Of a DNA stretch of 64,000 bases, positions 18,954 to 27,480 are shown one piece after another. Position 1 is the first letter of the stretch. Every line of letters begins with the position of its first letter. The DNA lies in contig VGYC01000013.1 of NCBI GenBank assembly GCA_016873095.1, positions 1 through 64,000 of the forward strand, read 5' to 3'. Under the pieces are notes generated by a model, which worked only from the letters and a program-made list of their open reading frames with translations, was not told the origin of the DNA and did no database searches. This DNA is from Planctomycetota bacterium (GTDB lineage Bacteria > Planctomycetota > Planctomycetia > Gemmatales > Gemmataceae). A program made the translations under genes and the position numbers.

Positions 18954-19042
18954 CACTAGCCGCGCAATCCAGCGGATGAATCCAAGCCCAGGACGAATCG
19001 TCGATTATCGAAGACCAGAAAACACCCAAGGAGAAGAACCAC

Positions 19043-19774
19043 ATGCCGAAAGTCACGAGACGACAAGCCATCCAGACCGCCGGCCTGGGCGCTGCGGCGC
19101 TCACCCTGGCCGGCAGCGCGGCCCCCAGGGCGCAGGCGGCAGCCGTGCAGCCCGCCAAGGGACCGTTCACGCTGCCACGCTTGCCCTATGCGAACGACGC
19201 CCTGGCGCCGAACATCGATGCCCGCACGATGCTGATCCACCACGATCGCCACCACCAGGCCTACGTGAACAACCTCAACGCCGCCGTACAGGGCAACGAG
19301 GAACTGGCCAAGCAATCGATCGAGCAGATCCTGCGCAACATCAGGAAGGTGCCGGAGGGGATTCGCCAGGCCGTCATCAACAACGGCGGCGGGCACTACA
19401 ACCACACCATGTTCTGGGAGATCATGAGCCCGAAGGGAGGCGGCAAGCCGGGCGGCGCCCTCGGCAAGGCCATCGAATCCACGTTCACTTCGTTCGCCGG
19501 GTTTCAAAAGGCGTTCAAGGACGCCGCCATGCGCCGTTTCGGCAGCGGCTGGGCCTGGCTCGTCGTCTCCCCGAAGGGATTGCAGATAACCAGCAGCGCC
19601 AACCAGGATTGCCCGCTGATGACCGGCCAGACGCCGATCCTGGGCATCGATGTCTGGGAGCATGCCTACTACCTGCACTACCAGAATCGCCGCGCCGATT
19701 ACATCGACGCCTGGTGGAACGTCGTCAACTGGCCGAACGTCGCCGAGCGCTATCAGCGCGCGACGAAGAGGTAG
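19043..19774 (+). CDS. sodA: Tat-exported Fe/Mn superoxide dismutase
   Basis: A 243-residue superoxide dismutase that should convert superoxide to peroxide and oxygen outside the cytoplasm. The N-terminus is a twin-arginine signal ([11 protein letters not shown]6-R7) ending in an Ala-rich stretch near residue 37. Metal ligands are all visible: His in [11 protein letters not shown], His in [10 protein letters not shown], and Asp and His in [21 protein letters not shown] and the NQDCP segment favour a manganese-type or cambialistic enzyme. AGGAGA sits about nine bases before the ATG. Folding before Tat export fits cytoplasmic loading of the metal. A hairpin follows the stop codon. Confidence 0.93.
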   Translation: MPKVTRRQAIQTAGLGAAALTLAGSAAPRAQAAAVQPAKGPFTLPRLPYANDALAPNIDARTMLIHHDRHHQAYVNNLNAAVQGNEELAKQSIEQILRNIRKVPEGIRQAVINNGGGHYNHTMFWEIMSPKGGGKPGGALGKAIESTFTSFAGFQKAFKDAAMRRFGSGWAWLVVSPKGLQITSSANQDCPLMTGQTPILGIDVWEHAYYLHYQNRRADYIDAWWNVVNWPNVAERYQRATKR

Positions 19775-19779
19775 CTGAA

Positions 19780-19830
19780 GAGCCCAAGGCGCAGGCAAGG
19801 TCAACCCTTGCTTGCGCTGCGGGCTCGGCT
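19780..19830 (+). terminator. Hairpin terminator after the superoxide dismutase gene
   Basis: Imperfect long inverted repeat: inner arms 19789-19800 and 19805-19817 around a four-base loop, outer arms GAGCCC (19780-19785) and GGGCTC (19821-19826), then GGCTTTGC. It sits six bases past the stop codon and between convergent genes, so it may serve both strands. Confidence 0.6.
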
Positions 19831-19841
19831 TTGCATTCTAC

Positions 19842-20447
19842 TCAGTATAGCTGGGTCAGTGTCGCGGTGCTCCCGTTCACGGCATCGAGGAAGACATAGA
19901 GCGCTCCGTCATCGTGAAAAAGTGAGCAATTCTCGATCTTGATCTGCCCAAGAAAGTACAGCGGCCCGTGCTCGTTGATGGGCCATGCCGGATTCTGAAT
20001 CCATGAGGGCGGTTTCTTGTGGCAGCGGAAGAGTTGCCGAAACCGGGCCTTGAGCCAATCCTTGAGCTCATTTCCTTGTCGCTGGCCCGCTTTCGGGAGA
20101 ATGTGATCCTTGACGTATGCAGGATCCACGTCCAGCCATTTCGGCTGCGAGTCCCGAAGTATGTCGAGCAAATCCAAGTGAACCGTGGCATGACGAAACG
20201 CAATGCCACGCTTATTCAGGAACAGTTCCAAGGCGCCTTGTGCAGTGCAGATATCGCCCGGATCATTGAAATCGAGCCCGATGAGATAGTCGTACGGAGT
20301 GGATTTGATGTAGGTGGAGTGCCAGTTCAGGGAACTGTCGGCGAGCAACTTTTCAAGGTCGGGGTCCGAGTAGAGCTTTTTCTCGAACTCCTTTTCGCTA
20401 ATCCGTCCCTCGACGAAATCCACGGCGACTTTCAGTGCTTCGTCCAA
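19842..20447 (-). CDS. Orphan protein of unknown function, possibly immunity-protein-like
   Basis: A soluble protein of about 201 residues that I cannot assign. It starts with an acidic helical segment (DEALKVAVDFVEGRISEKEF) and ends in a beta-rich part (PPSWIQNPAWPINEHGPLYF, then LGQIKIE and ALYVFLDA). The W-P, FLGQI and C-terminal strand pattern recalls SUKH/DUF1963-like immunity proteins of polymorphic toxin systems, but this is only a resemblance. Start choice is uncertain: a TTG at 20447 has AGGAG seven bases upstream, while the frame remains open to 20513. Codon use is less GC-rich than in the flanking genes, which fits acquisition by transfer. No toxin gene is adjacent. Confidence 0.6.
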   Translation of the reverse strand: MDEALKVAVDFVEGRISEKEFEKKLYSDPDLEKLLADSSLNWHSTYIKSTPYDYLIGLDFNDPGDICTAQGALELFLNKRGIAFRHATVHLDLLDILRDSQPKWLDVDPAYVKDHILPKAGQRQGNELKDWLKARFRQLFRCHKKPPSWIQNPAWPINEHGPLYFLGQIKIENCSLFHDDGALYVFLDAVNGSTATLTQLY

Positions 20448-20525
20448 GATCACGCTCCTGAAAAGCGATTGGCCGACGTCGCAGCATCGGCTATATTGTC
20501 GGCAATGACCCACCCGGAGTAGCCG

Positions 20526-21173
20526 ATGAAAAGGTTCACCGCCATCCTCGCCCTGTCCATTGGCGCCATTCTATTTCCCACCTTGACCGTCGCCGACGAC
20601 AAGGACGACGGCTGGGTGTCGCTGTTCGACGGCGAGACGCTGAAGGGCTGGGAGGCCAACGAGAAGCCGGAATGCTTCAAGGCCGGTGGCGGCATCCTGA
20701 CCGTGGAAGGCGGCATGGCGCATCTGTTCTACGTCGGCCCGGTGCGCAAGCACGACTTCAAGGACTTCGAGTTCCGCTGCGAGGTCAAGACGTTTCCGCA
20801 TGCCAACTCGGGCATCTTTTTCCACACCGAGAATCGCGGCCGTGGCCTGGTGCGCAAGGGTTACGAGGCGCAGATCAACAACTCCTACGCCGCCGACCCG
20901 CGCAAGACTGGCAGCCTGGTCATCATCGACGATCGCAAGGAATCGCCGGTCAAGGACAACGACTGGTTCGACTATCACATCATCGTCAAGGGCAAGCAGA
21001 TCGTGCTGAAGGTGAACGGCAAGACGATCGTTGATTACACCGAGCCGGCCGAGCCGAAGCGTCCCAAGGGCCGCGAGTTGCGCGTGCTGTCGAGCGGCAC
21101 CTTCGCCATCCAGGCGCACGACGCCAAGAGCAAGACGCTTTTTCGCAAGATTCGTGTCAAGCCGCTAGACTGA
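20526..21173 (+). CDS. Secreted DUF1080 (3-keto-disaccharide hydrolase-like) protein
   Basis: A 215-residue exported protein. A signal peptide (about residues 1-23) is followed by a single DUF1080 jelly-roll domain: WVSLFDGETLKGWEA at the start, HANSGIFFHTE in the middle and DDRKESPVKDNDWFDYHIIV near the sugar-binding face. Characterised members cleave 3-keto-glycosides. It is the stand-alone version of the domain fused to the dehydrogenase at 249-4280. GGAG lies six bases before the ATG. The next gene starts 15 bases downstream, so the two may be co-transcribed, though no functional link is obvious. Confidence 0.88.
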   Translation: MKRFTAILALSIGAILFPTLTVADDKDDGWVSLFDGETLKGWEANEKPECFKAGGGILTVEGGMAHLFYVGPVRKHDFKDFEFRCEVKTFPHANSGIFFHTENRGRGLVRKGYEAQINNSYAADPRKTGSLVIIDDRKESPVKDNDWFDYHIIVKGKQIVLKVNGKTIVDYTEPAEPKRPKGRELRVLSSGTFAIQAHDAKSKTLFRKIRVKPLD

Positions 21174-21188
21174 TACGAGGGCGCAATT

Positions 21189-21857
21189 GTGAGCTGGCAA
21201 ATCCGACATGAAGGCTCGCCGCGGACCGTTCCCGGATTGACCGTGAACGACATCGCCGCGGGGCTGCGCGACGGACTGTGGGAACCGACCGATGAAGTCC
21301 AGGGTCCCGGCGACAAGGGCTGGCTGGCAATCGAGAATCATCCGCAGTTTATCGAACTGGTCGCCGATCTGGAGCAGCCGCCGCCGAGGCGCCGTGATGA
21401 GGGCACGAACCTCGACATGAACGCCCTCATCGACGTTTGCCTGGTCCTGCTGATCTTCTTCATCCTGACGACAACCTACGCAACGGCGGTGCAGAAGATT
21501 GTACCCATGCCCACGGTCGCGTCGGACAACTCCAAGGCCAGGAAGATCACGCAGCAAGACGTCAAGAAGCGGATGATCCGCGTCAAGGCGTTCAGGGAGC
21601 AGGGCAAGCTGGTCGTGCACATCGAGAATCAGCTGGCGCCGGTGGTGCGCGACGACGGTCAGGCGGTCGATGACGACAAGCTCCGTGATGCGCTGCGCCC
21701 CTACGTCAAGGGTGAGGACGGCAAGACGGAGGTTCTATTCGACGCCCGCCAGATATCCTGGGGAACCGCCATTGCCATCCATGACGCTGTGAAGTCGGCC
21801 GGTGTGCGGCAGATAAGGTATCTGCAGAGAAGCAACAGGGCTGCCGCGCCAGAATGA
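21189..21857 (+). CDS. ExbD/TolR-like protein with an N-terminal GYF_2-like domain
   Basis: A 222-residue protein starting at GTG 21189, with GAGGG seven bases upstream. The first 60 residues (WQIRHEGSPRTVPGLTVNDI, then LRDGLWEPTDEVQGPGDKGW) look like a GYF_2-type 'tyrosine-poor' interaction domain common in planctomycetes. Then comes one membrane span (about residues 78-98) beginning MNALIDVCLVLLIFF, whose Asp matches the proton-channel Asp of ExbD/TolR, and a periplasmic domain with VLFDARQISWGTAIAIHDAV at the end. ExbD family proteins work with ExbB/MotA-like partners to transmit proton-motive force; no ExbB gene is present here. The MoxR gene begins 65 bases later. Confidence 0.8.
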   Translation: MSWQIRHEGSPRTVPGLTVNDIAAGLRDGLWEPTDEVQGPGDKGWLAIENHPQFIELVADLEQPPPRRRDEGTNLDMNALIDVCLVLLIFFILTTTYATAVQKIVPMPTVASDNSKARKITQQDVKKRMIRVKAFREQGKLVVHIENQLAPVVRDDGQAVDDDKLRDALRPYVKGEDGKTEVLFDARQISWGTAIAIHDAVKSAGVRQIRYLQRSNRAAAPE

Positions 21858-21922
21858 CCCTGTCGTCGTGACGCCGACCTTGCCGAATTGCAAGCCCGAC
21901 CGCAACCCGTAGTCTATTCAAC

Positions 21923-22894
21923 ATGTCGGACATCGCTGCCACGGCGAGCAAGGTCATCGCCAATGTCGAGAAGGTCATCGTTGGCAAGCGCCAGCAGGTG
22001 CTGCTGTCGCTCGTCACCTATTACTGCGAAGGCCATCTTCTCATGGAAGACGTGCCGGGCGTGGCCAAGACCATGCTGGCCCGCGCCCTGGCTCGCAGCA
22101 TCGGCTGCTCGTTCAAACGGTTGCAATGCACGCCCGACTTGCTGCCCACCGACGTGACCGGCGCTTCCATATTCAACCAGAAGACCGGCGACTTCGAGTT
22201 CCGCGCCGGCCCCATCTTTGCCCAAATTGTGCTCACCGACGAGATCAACCGCACCACACCGCGCACGCAATCCGCCCTGCTCGAAGCGATGGCGGAACGC
22301 CGCGTCACCGTCGATGGTCAGACGTACAACCTCAAGCCGCCCTTCATGGTGCTGGCCACGCAGAACCCCATCGACCACGAAGGCACCTTTCCGCTTCCCG
22401 AAGCGCAGCTCGATCGCTTCCTGATCCGCATCAGTCTCGGCTATCCCAGCCAGCAAGAAGAAGGCAAGATGCTGGAGCGCTTGCAACACGGCCATCCCAT
22501 TGACGACCTGTCGCCGGTGGTGACGGCGGCCGAGATCGTCGCATGCCAGGAGGCCGTGCGCGCCGTCTTCGTGGACGACAAGGTGCGGCAATACTTGCTC
22601 GACATTATCCAGGCCACACGTCATCATGAGGACGTGCACCTGGGCGCCAGCCCGCGCGCGTCCATCGCGCTATTTCGCACCGGGCAGGCGCTCGCCGCCG
22701 TCAGTGGCCGCGACTTCGTCCTTCCCGACGACATCAAGCGCATGGCCCCTGCCGTCCTGGGCCATCGGCTCATCCTGAAACCGGAAAGTCGTCTCCGCAA
22801 GCGCACGGCCGCCTCCGTCATCAATGAGATCCTGACCGCGGCGCGTGTGCCGGTCATGAAGACCGTGGAGCAGGACAAGGACCACTTTGCCTGA
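21923..22894 (+). CDS. MoxR-family AAA+ ATPase
   Basis: A 323-residue cytoplasmic AAA+ ATPase of the MoxR group. Walker A is the family's EDVPGVAKT form (42-50), Walker B is IVLTDEINR (102-110), and sensor 1 lies in [12 protein letters not shown]. The region ending [11 protein letters not shown] is the usual MoxR arginine-finger stretch. MoxR proteins act as chaperone-like remodellers for vWA/DUF58 partners, and the next gene encodes a DUF58 protein 23 bases away, so the pairing is the standard one. The assignment is firm; the client protein is unknown. Confidence 0.95.
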   Translation: MSDIAATASKVIANVEKVIVGKRQQVLLSLVTYYCEGHLLMEDVPGVAKTMLARALARSIGCSFKRLQCTPDLLPTDVTGASIFNQKTGDFEFRAGPIFAQIVLTDEINRTTPRTQSALLEAMAERRVTVDGQTYNLKPPFMVLATQNPIDHEGTFPLPEAQLDRFLIRISLGYPSQQEEGKMLERLQHGHPIDDLSPVVTAAEIVACQEAVRAVFVDDKVRQYLLDIIQATRHHEDVHLGASPRASIALFRTGQALAAVSGRDFVLPDDIKRMAPAVLGHRLILKPESRLRKRTAASVINEILTAARVPVMKTVEQDKDHFA

Positions 22895-22917
22895 CGCCGG
22901 GCCTTTGAGAGTGTCCC

Positions 22918-24225
22918 ATGCGTTGGTTTCTCGGCACAATGCTGTTGCTGCTCGCGGCCCTGGTCCTGGGCTCGGGACTGCTCGCCTATTCCATGTACGT
23001 CATGCTCGGCTTGCTGATCCTGACCCGGCTGCTGACGCAGTCGTGGATCGCGAACCTGACAGCAAGCCGGCAGTGCGAGCAGACGACGGCGGAGATCGGC
23101 GACACGCTTGCCATCCGGGTGCTGATCCGCAATACCGGCTGGCAGCTTGTGCCCTGGATCTTGATCGAGGACATGTTGCCGGCCAAGGCCCTGGCGGAAA
23201 GCCGGTCGCGACTCAAGGTCAAGAAGGGCCGGTTCAAGATCGCCATGTTGCGACCGCACGGCACTTCCAGGCTGAACTACGAGATCGAATTCAAGATGCG
23301 CGGCTACTACCAGGTGGGGCCGCTCGTGCTGGAGACCGGCGACCTGTTCGGCCTGCATCGACGCTATCGTGTCGGCACCGAGCCGCACTTCGTGCTTGTT
23401 TACCCGCGCGTGGTTCCCCTCGAGGGTTACGACGTCGCATCGCGACGGCTCACCGGTGAGGTCGTCATGACGCATCGGCTGTTCGAAGATCCCACGCGCA
23501 TTGCCGGTGTCCGGCAATATGAACTGGGGGACCCGCTCAGCCGAGTTCACTGGCGCGCGACCGCACGAACCGGACAATTGCAAAGCAAGATCTATGAGCC
23601 ATCCACGATTCAGGGGGCGACGATCCTGCTCGATTTCCACCTCGCGGGCTATGACCAGTTGCGCGAGCCCCAGCGTTCCGAACTGGCGGTGACGGCGGCG
23701 GCATCGCTCGCGCATGCCTTGTACGAAATGGGCCAGCAGGTGGGCCTGGCGACCAACGGCCGCGACGCTGCCGACCGCATTCGCCTGGAGGGCTGGCAAC
23801 ACGATTTCCGTACGCGCCGCGCGGCCCTGGCCAGCGCCGCCATGCGCGACGAGAGCGAACGCCTGCAACCGCTGGTCGTGATCACCCGCCGCGGCCTGGA
23901 ACAGTTTCAGCGCATTCTCGAGACGCTGGCACGCGTCGAGTTGACGGACGGCCTGAGCTTTCCCCAGTTCGTGCTGGAAACGGCCAGCCGACTGCCGCGT
24001 GATGCCACCATCATCGCCATTCTGGGCGAGGCCGGTGAGGAAACGGCGCAGGCGCTGGCCAACCTGCGCCGTCAAGGTTATGCGGTGACGGCCGTGCTCG
24101 TCGTCTTCGAGGCGCACGCGCTCGAACTGGCAACGGTGCGGCTGCTCGCCGAAGGCATCGACGTGCGCCATCTGACCAACGAGGCGGAATTGCCGGGCTT
24201 ATGCCGGCGTCAAATGGTACGATGA
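22918..24225 (+). CDS. DUF58 membrane protein, MoxR partner
   Basis: A 435-residue protein with two adjacent N-terminal membrane spans (about residues 3-18 and 22-40), then an extracytoplasmic beta-sandwich (about 50-190) and a DUF58/vWA-like domain. The family core is visible as YELGDPLSRVHWRATARTGQ around residue 200, and a DFHLAGYD segment fits the first strand of a vWA fold. Genes of this family nearly always sit beside moxR and form an operon with transglutaminase or DUF4129 proteins, as here. Its 3' end is 19 bases from the DUF4129 gene's ATG. Confidence 0.92.
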   Translation: MRWFLGTMLLLLAALVLGSGLLAYSMYVMLGLLILTRLLTQSWIANLTASRQCEQTTAEIGDTLAIRVLIRNTGWQLVPWILIEDMLPAKALAESRSRLKVKKGRFKIAMLRPHGTSRLNYEIEFKMRGYYQVGPLVLETGDLFGLHRRYRVGTEPHFVLVYPRVVPLEGYDVASRRLTGEVVMTHRLFEDPTRIAGVRQYELGDPLSRVHWRATARTGQLQSKIYEPSTIQGATILLDFHLAGYDQLREPQRSELAVTAAASLAHALYEMGQQVGLATNGRDAADRIRLEGWQHDFRTRRAALASAAMRDESERLQPLVVITRRGLEQFQRILETLARVELTDGLSFPQFVLETASRLPRDATIIAILGEAGEETAQALANLRRQGYAVTAVLVVFEAHALELATVRLLAEGIDVRHLTNEAELPGLCRRQMVR

Positions 24226-24244
24226 ACTCTGATTGGCAATTGCA

Positions 24245-25957
24245 ATGAGCCGACCCAGTAAATCTCTGGCCGACTACCTGGTCATCGCCGTCAGCCCGGC
24301 GTTGATCATGGCGCTGGTGGGCAGCCTGGTTTTCTTCCTGCTGGAGATTCTCTATGCAGGCCGTTACTACGCGCAGTTGCAGTGGATCCTGTTCTTCTTC
24401 GTCTTCGGCGCGGTACTGATCGCGCGGATTTCGATGGAGGCAGACATTGCCGACCGCGCCGGCTTGTACGCTGCCATCCTCGGCCTGGTTACCTGGCTTG
24501 CCTTGTTGCGCTTCGTCGAATACCCGCCCGATCACGCGGCGGCCGAATGGGCCTGGGCGATCAACCTCGGGCTCATCGTCCTCATCTGGTGGTGCGCCCA
24601 TCGGCTGACCTGGGATTGCACACTGGTGGATGACACCGTGGATGCCTCCGGGACCGGCCTGCTGGAACTCACCGGGCTGACCAAGGATACGGAAGATGAC
24701 GCCGCCAAGCGAATGAGCGACGAGAGCCATGAGGGCGATTCCGGGCTCGGCGGCTGGTTGGGGCGCTATCAGCGCTATCGCGCGGAGCGGGCCAAGAAAC
24801 CGCATGCGCCCGGCACGTGGGTGGTGTATTTTTCGCTGGCCGCCTTGCCTCTCTATGGTCTCGGGCAGACACAAATTCCGCCGGACGAGGCCGAGCGCCG
24901 CCAGTATGTCTTCCGGTTGCTCCTGGTCTATGCAGCGAGCGGGCTGGGCTTGCTGTTAACGACATGCTTTCTGGGCTTGCGTCGCTATTTGCGGCAACGC
25001 AGCCTGCGCATGCCAGCGGCCATGACCGGCGCCTGGCTGTTCTTCGGCGCTGCCATCATCGGGGCGATGCTGCTGGCGGCTGCGCTGTTGCCCCGCCCCG
25101 GCGCTGCCACGCCATTGCTCGCCTGGACCGGGCTTTTCCAGTCGCCGGACCTGGATCCCGGAATGGGGCTGCGCAACAAGGGCAGCGACGGCGATGACGA
25201 CGGCAAGGCCAATCCCTCCGACGACGAGAAAGGGAAGGCCGGCGATGACAAGGACAAGGGCAATCGCGATCGTCCAGCCAAGGAAGACGACAAAGGCTCG
25301 TCCAGCAGCGGCAAGAACAAGGGCGACAAGGGTCGTGCGGCGACAAATCCAGGCTCGCGCGGGCAGAAAAAACCGTCCCAGCCTCCCGACTCGACTTTAA
25401 GCAGGCTTGCCGAGATCCTCAAATGGATCGTGGTGGGCATCGTGCTGCTGGTAATTGCTTTCTTGTTCCTGCGTTCGGCCCTGCGCTTCTTGGCGAATTT
25501 CACGCACTGGGCCCGAAGCCTGCTGACGGCGCTGCAAGCATGGTGGGATCGCTTGGCCTCGTTGTTCGCGCACACGCCCAGAGCCAGTGTCGCGGAAGCC
25601 GAACCACTGGCGTCCCCGCCACGCGACTGGTCGAGCTTCCGCGATCCATTCCTGACGGGTGAGGCAGACGCCATGTCGGCGTCGCGCCTGCTGCGCTACA
25701 GTTACGATGCACTGGAAGCGTGGGCGCACGACCGCGACCTGGGCCGGCAGCCGCGCGAGACGCCGCTCGAGTTTGCCGAGCGCCTGGCCGGCGAGTTTTC
25801 CGCGCTGGACAGACAATTGCGCCGGCTGACAGGCTGGTACGCACACCTGGCCTATGCTCGTGGTCAGCCGCCGGCAATTTCGCGCGATGTGTTGCGTGAA
25901 CTCTGGTACAAGCTTGCCGAGATTCCGACGGGAACCCATGAAGCCGTGCATCAGTGA
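24245..25957 (+). CDS. Membrane protein with C-terminal DUF4129 domain
   Basis: A 570-residue protein with about six membrane spans in the N-terminal half (first at about residues 16-38), a hydrophilic linker very rich in Asp, Lys and Gly (about 312-385), another membrane span (about 393-417) and a DUF4129 domain to the end. The DUF4129 signature is seen as LLRYSYDALEAWA, ETPLEFAERLAGE and YAHLAYARG. DUF4129 proteins usually carry a transglutaminase domain or stand beside one; none is visible here. The ATG at 24245 is chosen; a TTG four codons upstream is also in frame and neither has a good ribosome-binding site. It overlaps the next gene by 20 bases. Confidence 0.82.
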   Translation: MSRPSKSLADYLVIAVSPALIMALVGSLVFFLLEILYAGRYYAQLQWILFFFVFGAVLIARISMEADIADRAGLYAAILGLVTWLALLRFVEYPPDHAAAEWAWAINLGLIVLIWWCAHRLTWDCTLVDDTVDASGTGLLELTGLTKDTEDDAAKRMSDESHEGDSGLGGWLGRYQRYRAERAKKPHAPGTWVVYFSLAALPLYGLGQTQIPPDEAERRQYVFRLLLVYAASGLGLLLTTCFLGLRRYLRQRSLRMPAAMTGAWLFFGAAIIGAMLLAAALLPRPGAATPLLAWTGLFQSPDLDPGMGLRNKGSDGDDDGKANPSDDEKGKAGDDKDKGNRDRPAKEDDKGSSSSGKNKGDKGRAATNPGSRGQKKPSQPPDSTLSRLAEILKWIVVGIVLLVIAFLFLRSALRFLANFTHWARSLLTALQAWWDRLASLFAHTPRASVAEAEPLASPPRDWSSFRDPFLTGEADAMSASRLLRYSYDALEAWAHDRDLGRQPRETPLEFAERLAGEFSALDRQLRRLTGWYAHLAYARGQPPAISRDVLRELWYKLAEIPTGTHEAVHQ

Positions 25958-26750
25958 AGCCACCACGCTGCCGTGCAGCTTTGCCGACGATGTGGCCGCC
26001 TACGCGGACGCGGGCTGTCCGGGCATGGAAGTATGGCTGACCAAGCTGGAAACGCATCTGGAGTCGCACTCGCTTGCCGAGACGCAGCGGTTGCTGGCCG
26101 ACCGCAACATGGCCGTGCCGGCGGCCGCGTACCAGGGCGGGTTGCTGCTGTCGCAGGGTGAGCAACGCCGCGCTCACTTCGACCATTTTCGCCGCCGGCT
26201 GGAGATGTGCCAGGCCCTGGGGATCGGCACGCTGCTAATCGTGGCTGACTTTGCCGAGCCGGCGGATTCCTCCGCGCTGGAGCGTGCCGCCGTCGCGCTT
26301 GCCCAGGCCGGGCAATGGGCGGCGGGCTACTCCGTACGCCTCGCCCTGGAGTTTCGTGCCAGGAACACTTTCTGTGCCAGTCTCGACACTGCCCTGGCCC
26401 TGGTGGCCCATTGTGGGGAAGCCAATGTCGGTGTGAATCTCGACTTGTTTCATTACTACACCGGCCCAAGCAAGTTCGAGGACCTGGAACTCCTTACGGT
26501 TGAGAACCTGGCTCATGTGCAACTCTGCGACCTGGCCGGCGTGCCGCGCGAGCTGGCCAGCGACGCCGACCGTATCCTCCCGGGCGACGGCGACTTCCGC
26601 CTCCCGCCCATCATTGCGCGTCTCGACGCTCTGGGCTATCAGGGCTGGGTCTCGCTGGAGCTGATGAACCCTACGCTATGGCAGACTCGCGCCGTCCAGG
26701 TCGCGGAAATCGGCATCACAGCGCTGCGGAAGGCGATGGGCCTGGCCTGA
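25938..26750 (+). CDS. Sugar phosphate isomerase/epimerase (xylose isomerase-like TIM barrel)
   Basis: A 270-residue cytoplasmic protein of the AP-endonuclease-2/xylose isomerase-like family. The barrel pattern is visible: AGCPGMEVWLTKLETHLES, VRLALEFRARNTF with the metal-binding Glu, VGVNLDLFHYY with Asp-His, VQLCDLAG and WVSLELMNP with the last ligand Glu. Members isomerise or epimerise sugars with a divalent metal; the substrate is not predictable. The ATG at 25938 is chosen because upstream in-frame codons lie deep inside the DUF4129 gene; it overlaps that gene by 20 bases, so the two are probably co-translated. Confidence 0.88.
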   Translation: MKPCISEATTLPCSFADDVAAYADAGCPGMEVWLTKLETHLESHSLAETQRLLADRNMAVPAAAYQGGLLLSQGEQRRAHFDHFRRRLEMCQALGIGTLLIVADFAEPADSSALERAAVALAQAGQWAAGYSVRLALEFRARNTFCASLDTALALVAHCGEANVGVNLDLFHYYTGPSKFEDLELLTVENLAHVQLCDLAGVPRELASDADRILPGDGDFRLPPIIARLDALGYQGWVSLELMNPTLWQTRAVQVAEIGITALRKAMGLA

Positions 26751-26795
26751 TCGAGCGCGAAGCTGGCGCAAAGCCGATTATGCGGTTCAGCGGGA

Positions 26796-27254
26796 TCACG
26801 GCGTTCCTTGCTGTTCGGCATTCTTCTTCAACAGATCGCGAATCTCGATCAGCAGTTCCTGGTCCCTGGTCAGAGGGGGCAGAGGTTTCTCCTGTTCTTG
26901 CTTGCGCGCCCGCATGACCCAGCCCAAGAACTTGACGATGAAAAAGAACAGCGCCAGCGCAACAATGAGGAAATTCACAACCTCGCCGATGAACAGGCCA
27001 TACGGGATCTCCTTGCCGTTGACGACCCACTTCCAGCCGAGGTAACCCTGCTCGCCCGGCGTCAGCAATCCGATCAAGGGCATGAGAATGTTCTTGACCA
27101 TCGAGTCGATGATCTTGCCAAAGGCGGCGCCGATGATGACGCCCACGGCTAGGTCGATGACATTGCCCTTGAAGGCGAACGCCTTGAACTCGTCCAGCAG
27201 CGAGAACGCTTTCTTGGCGGGATCGAGGGCGGTCAGCGTCTTGAGCGGTTCCAT
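26796..27254 (-). CDS. mscL: Large-conductance mechanosensitive channel
   Basis: A 152-residue MscL, which forms a pentameric pore in the cytoplasmic membrane that opens under high membrane tension to release solutes. TM1 is preceded by FKAFAFKGNVIDLAVGVIIG (the gate helix) and TM2 lies at about residues 90-112, followed by a charged C-terminal helix (LTRDQELLIEIRDLLKK). It has a longer N-terminal extension than Escherichia coli MscL (about 17 residues more) and a periplasmic loop with GYLGWKWVVNG. GAGGA lies six bases upstream of the ATG. Convergent with the TIM-barrel gene. Confidence 0.96.
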   Translation of the reverse strand: MEPLKTLTALDPAKKAFSLLDEFKAFAFKGNVIDLAVGVIIGAAFGKIIDSMVKNILMPLIGLLTPGEQGYLGWKWVVNGKEIPYGLFIGEVVNFLIVALALFFFIVKFLGWVMRARKQEQEKPLPPLTRDQELLIEIRDLLKKNAEQQGTP

Positions 27255-27480
27255 GTCAGTCCTCGTCTGATGGTGAGTTAGCGAGGCGTCGCCTCGGACG
27301 ATCCATCAGTCAATCGAGCAGCGCGCGGCCAAGCGTTGTGAGGGTGACCAGCCGGCGGCTTGCTGCCTCGTCTTGCACTTCGCGGTAATCTCCTCTACAT
27401 TTGCTTATAGAGATTTCCCCCCGCCTGATTGCCTTCCCCCCTTGGTTGTCGCCGAAATCCGTGGGCCTGGAGCATTTGCC

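Noticed and set aside
27289-27306. Short palindrome CGAGGCGTCGCCTCG as a transcription factor operator upstream of the beta-propeller gene
   Set aside because: Only 7-bp arms, GC-rich and close to what chance gives at this composition; no promoter placed next to it.
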